Shown here piece after piece: positions 14,001-24,952 of a stretch of DNA of 64,000 nucleotides. The notes beneath the pieces are model-generated. The model was not told the origin of the DNA and did no database searches. It saw nothing but the letters and a program-made list of their open reading frames with translations. Where the stretch lies: contig CM054153.1 in the NCBI GenBank assembly GCA_028751875.1, positions 7,968,150 through 8,032,149 on the forward strand, written 5' to 3'. Every line of letters begins with the position of its first letter. Position 1 is the stretch's first letter. The stretch comes from Rapana venosa. Its lineage: Eukaryota > Mollusca > Gastropoda > Neogastropoda > Muricidae. The translations under genes were made by a program, and so were the position numbers.

Positions 14001-16825
14001 TTTTTATTATCAATGTAAATTCCTCCAAAATAGAATGCTTTTTCTAAAACCCTATCCTAAAAATATGTGACACCAAAATATGTACGGCGCATGCAAACTG
14101 AATTTTAAAAAAAAAGAGGTGCGGTTAAAAAAAGGGAATGAAACAGAAGTTTCTGACTTAACAGCAAATCAAAAGCAGATCATTTACTCTCCTTGAATAA
14201 AAATCACATATATCACATTCTTACACATAGGCACCCTCCCATGCATTCTTCTTCTTCTTCCTTTTTTGTCATGTTTCTCCCACAGGATGTTTGACATTGA
14301 TGAGCCTTCTCCATCTCTCTCTATTTTGAGCTTCCTCCTTATTTATGCCCCTTTCTCTAAGATCATCTGCAAGGTAGCCCAGGATTTGCTAGGTCTTCCT
14401 CACATGCATACTGGGCAGAAATTTATTTTCAAGTATCACAATAACTTTCTTTCTAAACGAAGGTCACACACATACAAAGAAAAGGCACGAAAATAAATAA
14501 AAGTCTTAACAAATCAAACAGTTAAAAAAAAGACTTTTTTTTTTTTTTACATCAAGACTAAATAAAGGTTGCACTCAGCATGACTTTATAACTCCCAAGG
14601 ATAACTCACATTTTCTTTGGCTTCCTCTTCTTCTTTCTGCTTCTGCGCTTGTTTTTCTGCTATTCTTTCTGCCAAAGGCTTCTTCTTCGGCCTCTGGTAT
14701 GCTTGTGTTTCTGACAGTAGTGACAGACATACATCACAAAATTTAAACATGTGGAAAGTAAACCACCATGCTTCTGTTTCTAACAGATCTCAATATAAAA
14801 AACGAAACCACAATATAAATTTCTCAATGGACAGTCTGATATTAGCACAATTGCAAAGCTGTCTGATATGATATCAAATGAATGCAAAAATATATAATAA
14901 GAAATAGTGAAATAACACTGATTTATGAAGAAAACAAAATGCTCTGCTATTTAATAATTTAAGCGTGGTGTTTTTTACATAGAAATTTGAATGGTCTCGC
15001 AATACAAAGGCTGACAAATATCAAACAAAGTATTCTGATATGCTTCTATTTCTAACACATCTTTATACAATGTACAAAGCTGACAGTGTCAACAACAAAC
15101 TTTAGAAACACTATGAATTCAAGGTAGAGTATACTGGAGTAAGATGAGGCAAAAATTAGGGAAAGGGGGATATTTTTAAAAGGAAGCCATTGGTAATAGA
15201 ACAGGGCAATACATATATTCAGCAAGTATTCTTATTTCAGACCCATCCATCATCATATTATTCAAATATTCACAACTTGAGCTAAGAGTACTACATATTA
15301 TGTGTAAATGAAGCATTTGACATTTAGACAGGAGCGAGGAGGCCAAGGTGTGAAAAGCGACAGGAGTGAAAGTAAAAGGGATGTTAGGGATTTAACCAAT
15401 GTAGCACAGGGTATACATGTTAAAACCAAAAGGAATGTAAGAAAAACCATTCTCAGACTTTGTGTTAACTATCTATAGTGTAATGCTTACAAGTTTTAAT
15501 GATTTTATTAACTTACCTGATTTTTCTTTTCCTGAGGCTTCTGATTTGGCAGCTTCTTCATCATCGTCATCTTCCCAGTTGTCCTACAATAAGAGAGAAT
15601 GCTCAATTAGACATACTATTTAAAATAGCAGAAACAGAAGACTTGTTTTTTGGGTTGTTCCTTGGCTAGAATTCCCAGTTAACCACATCAAATGATGAGA
15701 TTTTAGTGTCTGCAACTACTTTAATTTAACCCACTATTGCTCTGCATTCCAACTTATCGGATGGTGTCTGAACACGATGTCTTATTTTCATAACTCCGAA
15801 TTAAGAAAAAATCTGATTCAGTACCACATGAGAGACTACTAAAGAAAATGGAATCTTGCAAAATTATAGGAAACATGCTTAGCATAAAATGCATAGGGGT
15901 CTTCCTGACAAAAGGAACTCAGAGACCTCTTAGAATTGGAAGCACCTTCTCATGATAAACTGATGTTGCAAGTGGTATACCACAATGCAGTACACTGGGA
16001 CCAGCGTTATTTACCCTATTCATAAATGATCTCCCTTGCAGTCTTGTGATATAAAGAGTATAATTTATGCAAAATTTTCTCAAGTGATGGTGGGAGCAGA
16101 TCACAAAATTGACAAAACTGCATACACACTGGAGACTGGATGTAAAAAAGCACATGATCGCTTATAAATTCCATTATCCTCAGAATAAAATAAAAGGAAA
16201 ACAAAAGAAGGAAAGGGTGAGAGGGGATCTCATTCTGAAATGCCACAAGATATTTTAATGGGTTTGATGATCTGAATAAAGAACACTCTTTTTTCCTAGA
16301 CTCAAAGAAAGACAACAAGAAACAGTGCTGACAAGATATAAATTTACACATTTTAGATAAAGGGACAAGAAAGTTTAAAAAAAAATTTACAATAAACAAA
16401 CCCAATCTTTGGGAACAACAACTATTAACAAGAAATTTAAATTTAATAATACAATATAAAATGAATGAACACCCAGTGTTACCAATACACAAAAAATAAA
16501 GACTATTAAATATGATGAAATTATATATGACTGTTTAAAGAGGAGCCCAAGCTGTGAACAACCTGACCAACTTTAAAAAAAGGAGAAAAAGTAAACAAAA
16601 ATAAAAAACTTAAAAACAGATGGGGCATAAAAATCAAACGGCTAAGTTTTTGTTTATGTTCAAATCCTGACCCTAAACCCGATCCGGGGAAAATTTTACA
16701 GTATTACTTTTTATGTTAAAAAATGTTGAATGAAAATATTAAATCACCTTCACATTGTCACTTCGTCTTCTCCCTCCCACTTATCGAGAGCTGGGGGTTC
16801 GGGGGTTCGGGCTCAAATCTCACAT
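10913..16825 (-). CDS. EIF3J: Eukaryotic translation initiation factor 3 subunit J (partial, split gene)
   Basis: eIF3j is a loosely bound eIF3 subunit that contacts the 40S decoding centre and aids eIF3-40S binding and mRNA recruitment in the cytoplasm. Joined exons give, in order: WEGEDE, an acidic DNWEDDDDEE, a charged KKKPLAERIAEK helix, LTVEEKLAEKIRIQKIQEK with DLAKGLFG, the conserved EDFEQFREALKNKITFFE, HYQSFLSRFL, GVEEVKKLGISLNSLYHEK, and a lysine-rich tail ending in an acidic YYDDDDFI. This order matches animal eIF3j throughout. Phases agree across the last seven exons. The start-codon exon was not found, and the 16762-16825 exon is frameshifted. Introns contain SINE and LINE fragments. 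Identification is firm; the 5' end is unresolved. Confidence 0.93.
11724..11797 (-). CDS. EIF3J: EIF3J internal exon (GVEEVKKLGISL)
   Basis: Minus-strand acceptor ttgttgcag and donor gttggt bound 74 nt. With one base from the previous exon it reads L-GVEEVKKLGISLNSLYHEKE-RQRK. This aligns with the EIDDLKKITNSLTVL..EK region of vertebrate eIF3j. It ends in phase 0 to join ETEKKKK. Confidence 0.92.
12240..12665 (-). repeat. Dispersed repeat in EIF3J intron (pair with 57425-57850)
   Basis: The same about 420-bp element as at 57.4 kb in reverse orientation. A GCCGAATCTTGATTCGGC inverted repeat at 12624-12642 is present only in this copy. It encodes nothing recognisable. Confidence 0.88.
12746..12803 (-). 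CDS. EIF3J: EIF3J internal exon (HYQSFLSRFLNSL)
   Basis: Acceptor ctgtacacag and consensus donor gtaagt bound 58 nt encoding DSPHYQSFLSRFLNSLAVD plus one base. It fills the expected gap between KITFFE and GVEEVKK, matching the SLYYASFLEVLVRDV segment of the family, and its phases agree on both sides. Confidence 0.92.
13473..13579 (-). CDS. EIF3J: EIF3J internal exon (EDFEQFREALKNKI), GC donor
   Basis: The exon encodes VPEKKEGGLDSMLPST, then AEDFEQFREALKNKITFFE. This is the most conserved eIF3j region (DDF.EF...LK.KIT..E). The donor is GAG|gcaagt, a GC-AG intron; both the reading frame and the similarity end there. Confidence 0.94.
13834..13936 (-). CDS. EIF3J: EIF3J internal exon (LTVEEKLAEKIRIQKIQE)
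   Basis: Acceptor ttcctttcag and donor gtaaga bound 103 nt encoding EQKKELTVEEKLAEKIRIQK, IQEKDSLDLAKGLF and one base of the next glycine. The family signature LTPEEQLADKLRLKKLQEESDLELAK..FG aligns without gaps. Confidence 0.94.
14610..14710 (-). CDS. EIF3J: EIF3J internal exon (charged helix)
   Basis: The exon encodes (E)TQAYQRPKKKPLAERIAEKQ, then AQKQKEEEEAKEN, a highly charged helix like the KKKIAEKIKEKERQQKKRQEE segment of the family. Splice signals are ctactgtcag and gtgagt. Phases 1 and 0 match the neighbouring exons. Confidence 0.92.
15517..15583 (-). CDS. EIF3J: EIF3J internal exon (DNWEDDDDEE)
   Basis: Minus-strand acceptor attgtag and donor gtaagt bound 67 nt encoding DNWEDDDDEEAAKSEASGKE plus KS. 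The DNW-acidic motif is near-invariant in animal eIF3j proteins. Confidence 0.93.
15895..16055 (+). mobile_element. LINE reverse-transcriptase fragment in EIF3J intron
   Basis: The plus strand reads DVASGIPQCSTLGPALFTLF then INDLPCSLV, the SGIPQGS.LGP.LF.LFINDLP core of non-LTR reverse transcriptases. Stops lie upstream and a SINE 3' part follows within 25 bp. It is a dead fragment opposite in orientation to EIF3J. Confidence 0.8.
16075..16205 (+). repeat. SINE family A, 3' part
   Basis: It carries GGGAGCAGATCACAAAATTG, ACTGGATGTAAAAAAGCACA, CCATTATCCTCAGAATAAAA and an A-rich tail, matching the 3' ends of the copies at 24.4 and 30.8 kb. The tRNA-like head is absent. Confidence 0.85.
16762..16825 (-). 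CDS. EIF3J: EIF3J upstream exon (WEGEDE), frameshifted in this sequence
   Basis: After acceptor ttcactttcag, one frame reads VRFEPEPP and a second frame reads EPPALDKWEGEDE before donor gtgaca. Both halves belong to the eIF3j N-terminus (F.PP...DKWEGEDE), but they need a one-base shift inside the CCCCCGAACCCCC tract. A stop blocks the WEGEDE frame further upstream. A homopolymer error in the assembly is the simplest reading; real damage is possible. Confidence 0.75.
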
Positions 16826-17867
16826 CTGAAAGTGAAATAAAATTTTCCCCATATTTCAACCGATCAACAAAGGGTTAAAAAAAATCGTTTGACCATTTTA
16901 CTGGGAATTTAAAAAAAAACATTCCAAACTTATCATCAAGAAAAGAAACAAGTACATCTGATAACATAATAATATTGGCCCTTTTCCCCTTACCCCCGTT
17001 TAGTCACATTTTGGGTACTTCAAACTCCCCCGGTGAAATCCCGTGAACGGGGGAAAAGACTACGGGAAATAAAACCCGGGTATTTTCTTTTTTCCCAGGG
17101 GTAGTCCTTTTACGACTGTGTAGTCTCGTTTTCATATACCGCGAGACTTCAAAAAAAAAAAACAACCCTAAAGGCTGCACACCGTATTAAAAACACTCTT
17201 TTTCCCTTTTGTTTTTTCTAGTAACTCTTATATTTTACCGCAGTACAAGCATCCACAGAAATAAAACCCCCTTTTTTGTGAAAGACTACCTTTGACTCAA
17301 AAACATGTGATTTTTAACAAATTTTGGTAGGTTTGAAAAAATTTTTTTATTTTTCACAAAAAAACTGTACCACCCCATCCTTTGTCGTCTGCTAGCTTCC
17401 TTACCACAATATGCAGCGCGGGGGTCAACGCTGTAGGAAAAACAGGGAAAAAACCTCATTTGAGGTTTTTTTTTCCCCCTTTCTCGTGACTACCCGGATT
17501 TGCTCTATGTCCTCAATCAATAAAAAGTGCACAGTCCATTTTTTTATGCTAAAAAAAATCTTTTAAAACACCCAAAATTTTTTTCCACTGAACCTATCGT
17601 GACCCCCCCTTTTTACCGTGTGTACCTAATTTGGGTACATTAGGGGACTGTAGGCCCATAGCCTAGGCGTATTTTTTTTTTTTATCCAAAAACATTCATT
17701 TATCACCGAATTTTCAGATTTTTCCCCCCATTTTAAAAGCCTTATGTCTTATTTAGATAACTAACGAATTTAAAAAATTTTCTTTAGTGAAATGATGATG
17801 CTGGAAAAAGATGGCATAAGCATAGTTGCCAAGGTTTTTTCAAACATCATCTCATCGCTCCCCCTAA

Positions 17868-17913
17868 CCGGGGGGGGGGGGGGGGGGGGGGGGGGGAGGG
17901 GGGGGGGGGGGGG
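17868..17913. repeat. Poly-G tract
   Basis: About 45 nearly uninterrupted G with a single A. It borders a LINE C-terminal fragment and lies in a homopolymer-rich, indel-rich block, so its length is unlikely to be exact. Confidence 0.9.
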
Positions 17914-17934
17914 TCGTAGGGGCACTGCATTGAC

Positions 17935-18168
17935 GAACGTTGCACTGGCTGGCTCCATTTGCAGTGGTTGTGTGCAAGTGTCTTGGTTGTTGAGAAGCTC
18001 TTCCCTGTCCATTCAGTGATGTTGTCTGCCCATTTCTTCCTCTGTCTGCCTCGCCTTCTTTTCCCCAGCAGGTGTCCAGCAGGTGGACAAAAAACTCGGA
18101 ACAGTCTTAGGTTCAATTCCACCCCAACACACACACACACACACACTCTCTCTCTCTCTCTTTCTTTC

Positions 18169-18204
<36 letters not shown>

Positions 18205-18210
18205 ATGTAT

Positions 18211-18256
<46 letters not shown>

Positions 18257-18445
18257 ATAAGGGCGGGGACTGATTGTAAAAAAGCACATGGGTGCTTATT
18301 CATTATCCTCGAAATAAAAGAATTTGCCATTGCCATTTGCCCCTGCACTGTTCCCTACAGTATGGTTTTGGACAGCCCATCTGATCTAGTCACATGTCCA
18401 TACCATCTGAGCTTCCTTTTCTTGACTGTGGTCAGCAGGTTTTCG
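17935..18445 (-). mobile_element. LINE C-terminal fragment split by a SINE tail and microsatellites
   Basis: Minus-strand reading of 18440-18340 gives ENLLTTVKKRKLRWYGHVTR then SDGLSKTILQGT. Reading 18090-17935 gives KRRRGRQRKKWADNITEWTG. These are consecutive parts of the C-terminus of endonuclease/reverse-transcriptase LINEs (RKLRWYGHV...GRRRRGRQRKRW.D.I..WTG). A SINE 3' end and (AC)n(CT)n(AT)n now separate them, so the SINE landed in the LINE. Confidence 0.8.
18115..18335 (+). repeat. SINE family A remnant with compound microsatellite
   Basis: It begins with a B-box-like GGTTCAATTCC at 18111, runs through (AC)n(CT)n(AT)n(GT)n(AT)n at 18125-18255, and ends in the family A terminus GATTGTAAAAAAGCACATGG with CGAAATAAAAGAA. 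The SINE body appears to have been replaced by microsatellite expansion. Confidence 0.6.
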
Positions 18446-19585
18446 GTTTGACAATAGGGCACTCAAATATGATTTGAGTATTGGAAATATGATCCCCACA
18501 TAGACATCTGACATGTGTACAAAATTTTGTAAGGAATGCATTTAACTTCACTCTAAAATATAGTGAATTAACCCTTCTCACGGATATAAAACGCGAATCT
18601 ATTTAAGAAGGAGCCATATCACAAGAAATATGGGCAGTAGTCAGACAACTTTTTAAATATGGTTCCTTGAATTGATCAGATTTTTTAAACTTACCCCATG
18701 AAGTTTGTTCTAATATTCGGTATCCGTCCTGTAGAGATAAGGGAACATCCAGTTCTATCGATCCCATATCATGTCTTGCCCCCTTTTTTGCAGCTCTGTC
18801 AGCCCACTCATTTGAATAAATGCCAAAGTGAGAAGGCACCCAACAAAAAGAAACAGGAATACCTCTTAAACTTAGGAGGTGTATGACATATTTAATTTCA
18901 AAAATAATTCTGGAGACCTTGAAGTTTGGGGATTTTATAGCATACAATACTGACTTGGATTCAACACAAAGCAAGATATGAAAGAAGGAAAATGGAAAAT
19001 CAAGAATATAGTTAAGAGCCATAAGAACTTCAATAAGGTCAGCTGTAAATATTGAACGATGTTGTTGTTGTTGTGTTGTTGTGCTTTCCCCAGCTTTACA
19101 CCCTGTGGGTCACCCAGAACATGCACTCTGCCTCACTCATCCCACCTGGGAATCTCTGTGAGATAGGAAGTACACACTGGATGAGAAGTTTGCGTGTATG
19201 ACTCTTTTTCAAGCACCTCGCCATATAGGCATATTGAACGATGTTTACCAAGATAGTACGATTTCTCAATTTTAAGTGCTGGTATGATAAATGCAGAGCC
19301 TGTGTCATGATTTTCTAACTGTATAAACTTTTAAGCAGTCAGCATCCTTATTTTCAATATGCGACTGAACATCTGCAACCATGATGTTTGATTTTCATTC
19401 TTTTTTTTCATTAATATATTCTATATCAAAACAGGCTTTATCCATCTCTCATGAAGGACATGGTAAAGGTTCTTTTTTTGGTTTCTAAGTCATTTTGATT
19501 AAGTTTAGATTTTTGAAAGAGATCTGATACATAAGTGCCAATAGGCATAAAACACGAAATTTGTTTAGCCCTTTTTGGAAAATTC
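18446..19585 (-). mobile_element. RNase H-type non-LTR retrotransposon, 5'-truncated copy 2
   Basis: It is nearly identical to 47.80-48.74 kb. It encodes the RNase H part with [40 protein letters not shown] and [15 protein letters not shown]. Catalytic-site landmarks (ESKS in place of DSKS, NEWAD) are visible. A 16-bp deletion lies near 19320. The copy ends abruptly at a (CT)n tract at 19586 and is interrupted by a small SINE at 19064-19230. Confidence 0.88.
19049..19245 (-). mobile_element. Short SINE with 15-bp target duplication nested in LINE
   Basis: A 167-bp insert (19064-19230) is absent from the sister LINE copy at 48.37 kb. It is flanked by ATATTGAACGATGTT at 19049-19063 and 19231-19245. 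On the minus strand it ends in (AAC)n, so it is inserted in minus orientation. No tRNA boxes were recognised, so the copy may be 5'-truncated. Confidence 0.85.
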
Positions 19586-19630
19586 GTTTCTTCTCTCTCT
19601 CTCTCTCTTTTCTCTCTCTCCCCTCCCCTT

Positions 19631-19662
<32 letters not shown>

Positions 19663-19753
19663 CTCTCTCGTGTTTGTGTGTGTGTGGTGTGTGTGTGTGT
19701 GTGCGCGCGTGCGCCCGGCGCGTATATGTGTGTGAGTTTTGCAGTGTATTGGG

Positions 19754-19799
<46 letters not shown>

Positions 19800-19800
19800 A
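19586..19800. repeat. Compound (CT)n, (GT)n and poly-G tract
   Basis: (CT)n runs from 19586 to 19670, (GT)n with GCGC steps to about 19735, then about 45 G from 19750. Another CG-rich dinucleotide patch lies at 19853-19890. Confidence 0.9.
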
Positions 19801-20370
19801 GGAGGGTCATTTTCGTTATTGATGATTTTTTGTTTTGGGTTTTTTTTTTGGTCGCGCGCGCCGCGCGCGCATGTGTGTGTGTGTGTGTGTTTTCTTTCTT
19901 TTTTCTGTTTCTATTTTTCTTATGGAGTTAGTCTTATTATTATTGGTTATGGTAATAATGTAGTAAGATAATATTGATCAATTTTTTTGTTTCTACATAG
20001 ATGGCTTGATGAAAAAAAAGCATAATGTATTGCTTATTCAATGTTCCAGCTGGAAATAAAAATTTGACTGACTTGACACACACACACCAATGTAGGCATA
20101 CAATGCAGGAAATAACAGGCCAGGAAAGACATATGTAAACTTTACATGTGTATGTATGCATAGATCTTTTCTAATGTTTTTATTGAAAGAAATGTGAGAG
20201 CAAGAGGTCTAAGATAATTAGATCTAGAAGGACTGGGTTTTTCTTGGAAGAGGTATTACATTAAAAGTCGTCCAGATATCTAGTATAGGAGTGATAAATA
20301 TCCAGCAAGGCTTGGAACAGGTGCTGAAACTGACAAGAACGTAAAGGTTCTACCACAGTAGCCCACCTGG

Positions 20371-20371
<1 letters not shown>

Positions 20372-20418
<47 letters not shown>
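20372..20418. repeat. (CT)n microsatellite
   Basis: An uninterrupted CT dinucleotide tract of about 46 bp. Confidence 0.95.
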
Positions 20419-20422
<4 letters not shown>

Positions 20423-20559
20423 CATCCAAACAAAATTCAAAGACTGTATGGAAGGCAATCAATCAAATAACAAATACTCAATTGTCTTCCAAATCTAACG
20501 TAATTAAAAGATATTTCTGCTGAAAACTAAACATCACTCATTAATATTTCTTGTAACTT

Positions 20560-22165
20560 TATTAACAATGATAAATCGAAGTCCAATGAATCTCAATGAA
20601 CTAAAACAAAATCCTGCCAAGAAAAGCGGTATTCCATCAAAACTCCACATACCATTCATATCTGTTTCTGAGGTCTACGATTACCTACTCACACTCAAAC
20701 AATCAATAACGCGTGGTCTGATGGAAGTAATGGCAGAATACTGAAACTCTCAGTCCTTTAGTACTGACACTCTGACATATATCAATAACCGTTGTCTTCA
20801 TAAAACTATTTCCCCAACGCCGTCAAAACTGCTAAGGTTTATTCCGATCCACAAAGTCTGGAGACCACTTCTGATCCCTCAAATAAGGCCAATCTCTATT
20901 TTATCTACCTTTCCAAACTCCTTGAAAAACATATGAATAAACACATAGTCCATCATATATATATTAACAACTTACTTCACCAATCAGTCTGGATTTAGAA
21001 AAAATCACGTCGTGCCATAAACGCATTAACTAGTCCTTGTAAGACAATTGGCTGTCAAACATTAATGACAATAAATTATGTGGAGTATTATTTGTAGATT
21101 TCAAAAAGCATTTGATACAATTGACGCGATGACTTCTCATTAAAAACTAGACTTAAATAAATCTCTCTACAAATACTCTTGAAACTTCTTGCTTCTATTC
21201 TTACAAACAGCAACAATGTGTTTTCAAATAACTACGTCCACATCCACACTAAAACCCATTCATTATGAGTACCACAGGATCCATCTTAGGACCAATCGCT
21301 TTTCATGAACCTAAATGACCTATCCTCTCCATAACAAAAATCTAAATGCGAACTTTTTGCTGTACGACCATCAACCCAATACATACAAGCCAGACTGACA
21401 TAAACTCTCTTGCAAAGAACATTGCAAAATAGCACTGATGATTCTTGTCAAATGGACTTGAACAAAATCACATGTCTATACACCCCAAGAAAAACAAAAT
21501 GCATGCATATCACTACCGACAAAGCGACAAAATCTATCAAATAAATTTTCTACCCAATCATCTTGAAAAGGAACAATAGAACAAGCCTCTCACCACAAAG
21601 TTCTAAGGAGTAACAATTGATGAAAATCTCAGCTGGTACCATCACATAACCCATCGGCAAATACATTCTCAAGAGTAACCAACTGACTAAAAATCAAAAC
21701 ATTCTGACTTTCAATTCAAGAAAACTATTCATTCAAGCTAATACAATCCTCAATAGATTATGCTCACCCAGTTGGATTCTGCTAGTGCAAACACTATGAA
21801 AACCATTTATTAAGTCTGTAAAAACTGCTCTAAACTGGGTCTTCTGAAGAAACTAACCTTACTAGAAGTGGATGATACCATTAAATATTTCCCCTACTCC
21901 AAAGACTAAAGTAACAAAGGCATCATGAATTTAAGATAATGACAGGAACTATTCTTTTTTCCCCCTTACTGTCATCCTTGGAAAGACAAGTTCCCAATGA
22001 ATCATTCCAGAAATACCGAAAACCATGGTCCCAATCCAAGAAATAGATTTTGTTCAAACCTGCGTACTTTACTCAGCCCTGAGCTGTGAACTCCCTCCTG
22101 ACACTTTAGACAACTCCAATCATTAACAACTTCAAAAAGTCATTTTTTCAATCCACTTAATGCAT
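20560..22165 (+). pseudogene. Degraded non-LTR reverse-transcriptase LINE
   Basis: Across shifting plus frames one can read GIPSKLHIPFISVSEVYDYL, IPIHK, IRPISILSTFSKLLEKHMNK, QSGFRKNH, LFVDFKKAFDTID (RT motif A) and, with a one-base shift, VPQ/GSILGPI (motif B). The order is correct for an RT, and a C-terminal LPPDTLDN-like stretch lies near 22095. Frame changes every 50-150 bp rule out function as written. Confidence 0.75.
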
Positions 22166-22224
22166 CAAAAATAAAAATCCACTATTGACTGTTGGAAACA
22201 AAGTAAATATATCCTCCCTGCATT

Positions 22225-22300
22225 AAACCAAATTATCCTCTCTCTCGCTCTCCCTCTCTCTCTCTCTCTCTCAACCCTCTCTCTCTCTCTCTCTCTCCAT
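22225..22300. repeat. (CT)n microsatellite
   Basis: Imperfect CT repeat; the only coding potential here is a repeat artefact. Confidence 0.9.
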
Positions 22301-22867
22301 CTGTAACTGACAATTATGAGACTTGCTTGAATAGAATTGTGTGTGTGTGTTGTGTGCCCTTGCTTGTTTTTGATTTTGGTAACAAATAACTTGTCTAGTT
22401 TTCCCCCCTTAAAATGAAGTTTGGGTTTATTTTGTTGTATTGCAGAATGGTATGGATTGTTAATTTGCCATGTTCTGTTGGACAATTTTCATTACTTCTG
22501 TGGACTTTTGTATCAATTCTAAAATAATGTGATATAGGATTGCGCATGCATGAATATGTGTGTGTGTATATGTGTGTTATTGTGGTATTGTGTGTCAGTG
22601 AGTAGTAATGACGCCCATTCACATGTGGTGCAGATGAGAGCGGAAAGAAAGCAGTGCTGTAGTGTTATGTATGAAATAGCTGAATGTTAGACTGGTCTTT
22701 TTCTGATCGCTTTGTGGCTTGCTCATCGTACAGCAAATAAATGTTATTTCCCCCCCCTGTTTGTCTGTACAAATGTACGTTATGATATTTTTTGATAAAT
22801 TTATGACATGTTGTCTATTATCTTGTATGTGATGAACAGGTCTTGCGAATGGATAGTATCCAGGATG

Positions 22868-23105
22868 TGTTGTGTGTGTGTGTGTGTTGAGTGTGTGTGT
22901 GTGTGTGTGAGTGGTGTATATGTGTGGTGAGTGGTATGTGTGTCTTCAATTTTACGTCTGTTCATAAGTTGATATTAAGACGAATGATTGTAATGTGTGA
23001 AAGTTGTGTGTGTGTGTGGTGTGCATGCTGGCTATACGGCGTAAGGTGTGTGTATGTGTGTATGTATGTGTGTGTGTGGTGTTGTGTGGTGTGTGTGTGC
23101 ACGCG
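22868..23105. repeat. (GT)n-rich region with LINE 3'-end scrap
   Basis: Several GT runs surround TGTCTTCAATTTTACGTCTG at 22939-22958. This is the 3'-terminal sequence of the RNase H-type LINE, which near 47.4 kb also directly adjoins a TG tract. The LINE piece is only about 60 bp. Confidence 0.65.
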
Positions 23106-23329
23106 CGCGCACGCCGCTTGCATTTAGTCTGGACTTTTTGGGGGTTGTTGTTGGTTTAGGGAGGGGTGTATGGGAAGGGGAGTTTTTGTGGGTCTTTTTT
23201 TCTTGTTTAATGGGTTTGTTTATTCATTATTGATGTTTCGATTTCTTGATTTTTCACTAATTGAATGGAGTTTGAGTAAATATTTCATGTTATTTGAAAT
23301 GATCTTGTTTGTTTAATTAATTGATTTAT

Positions 23330-23800
23330 AATATATGTACAAGTATGTGTACCATTTGACAATGTGTAGATTTTATCTTTATGACTTATTAATTTTGGTT
23401 GTTTATTTTTCTTTCGTCTTGCTCTGTTGTTGTTCTTGTTCTTGTTGTTGTTGTCTGTCTGTTTTTCCTCTTTTTATCATCTTTGTTTGGGTTGGTTTTT
23501 CCTCTCATTTGTTTGTTGTTTGTTTGTTTGGTTAAGGTTTTTTTGGGGTGGGTGGGTGGGGGATTTTATGGTTTTCTTTTATTGCTTGCTTGGGGGGGGG
23601 GGGTTGTTGGGTGGGGGGGGAGCTGTTTGAAAGGTTATTCTCCTCCCTTCCCTTCCCCTGTTTTTATGTAGACTGTATAAGTATTGGGTATTATTATTAA
23701 TATGATCCTCACGGGCGGGACTGGATGTAAAAAAGACACATGTGTGCTTATTTCATTATCGCGAAATAAAAGAATTTGTCATTGTCATCATGTCATTGCA
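23330..23800 (+). repeat. Dispersed repeat with SINE-A-type terminus, copy 1
   Basis: It shares ACCATTTGACAATGTG.AGA, TTTATGACTTAT.A.TTTTGG, a T/G-rich middle and the terminus GATGTAAAAAAGACACATGT...GAAATAAAAGAATTTGTCATTGTCAT with 28.69-29.08 kb. No protein is encoded. Confidence 0.65.
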
Positions 23801-23999
23801 TTGTCTCTCTCTCTCCTCCTCTCACGCGACGTGCTACGAATTGTTTTAAAGTCCTGTCATATTCAATGACAAAGTGTCCAAGACCCAGAAAAATTTATTA
23901 TTTCAATAGAGAAATTAGATGCATTTTAGGATTACACAAACATGCTTTAAACATTCATAAGATATAACACCACAGCTAAAAGTTGACAAACTTGATGCC

Positions 24000-24105
24000 A
24001 CACACACACACACGACACGCACAGCACGCAACGCACGCACGCGCGCACACACACACACCACACAAAAAACCACACACACACACACACACACACACAACAC
24101 ACACA
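24000..24105. repeat. (CA)n microsatellite
   Basis: Interrupted CA repeat with CGCA steps directly before a SINE head. Confidence 0.9.
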
Positions 24106-24106
24106 G

Positions 24107-24470
24107 CCTATGTCAGAACATTGCGCTTGCCAATCTGACACACCGGGTTCCGATTCCCGGTCAAGGTGGACATTTTCCCCTGGAGCTAACACAGTGCAGA
24201 CTCCCCTCTCCCCCAAGTCCACTCGGATGAACCTATAAACGAGGTCCCGTGTGCGTACGCAAGCAGAACATCTTAGCGCGCTCTCGTTAAAAATCCTGTT
24301 TCGCATTTCGTAAAAGTAGACCATTATTGCCGTGGGAACAGATGACAGAATTTACAAAACTGCATACACACGGGGACCTAGATGTAAAAAAAGCACATAA
24401 GTGCTATTTCAATAACCTCGGAAATGAAAGAATAATAATAAAAAAAATTAATAATAAATAAAAAATAACA
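24107..24470 (+). repeat. SINE family A, near full length
   Basis: The tRNA-like head CCTATGTCAGAACATTGCGC carries a B-box-like GGGTTCCGATTCCCGGTC. The body is ACATTTTCCCCTGGAGCTAA, GATGAACCTATAAACGAGGT, CATTTCGTAAAAGTAGACC and GTGGGAACAGATGACAGAAT. It ends in GATGTAAAAAAAGCACATAA and an AATAATAAA-rich tail. Confidence 0.88.
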
Positions 24471-24575
24471 CACACACACACGTACGCACGCGCGCGCGCG
24501 GCGCGCAGCACACAAATACACACCACACGGACAAACACACACGACACACACACACACACACACACACACCACACA
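24466..24575. repeat. (CA)n microsatellite with CG-rich core
   Basis: CA repeats surround GCACGCGCGCGCGCGGCGCG; it follows the A-rich tail of the preceding SINE. Confidence 0.9.
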
Positions 24576-24637
24576 CAGAGGAGGGACCCGTCTATATCAC
24601 AACTGTGAAAAGACGTTAAATGAATTTGAACAGAGGA

Positions 24638-24952
24638 GGAACGGGATAGGCCTAGTGTTAGAACATTGTGAGCTGCAAGCTGACGACCCGGTATCGATCA
24701 CGTTCAAGGGAATATTTTCCCTGAGTTAACATCAGTGCAGACACCACATCTCCTCCAAATCCTTCGGATGAGACTATAACATAGCCCCGTGTGCGAACGC
24801 ACGCGAAGAACATCTGCCACACGTTAAATCCTGTCCGCTTTTCGTAAGAGTAGGGCATTGTGTGCCGTGGGAACAGATGACAGAATATAGAAAATCGCAT
24901 ACCACTGGGACTAGATGGTAAAAAAAAGCACATAAGTGCGTATTCCATTATC
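24638..24952 (+). repeat. SINE family A, split by an RTE insertion (5' part)
   Basis: Head GGAACGGGATAGGCCTAGTG, body and GATGGTAAAAAAAAGCACAT are present, but the copy stops at TATTCCATTATC (24941-24952). The missing end (CTCGATATAAAAGAATAAAA) appears at 28207, after the RTE element, preceded by the same 12 bases. Confidence 0.9.

Noticed and set aside
17100..17860. EIF3J first exon
   Set aside because: Several donor-like sites were checked on the minus strand, but none follows an open M...W-D-acidic segment. The sequence here is homopolymer-rich and possibly erroneous.
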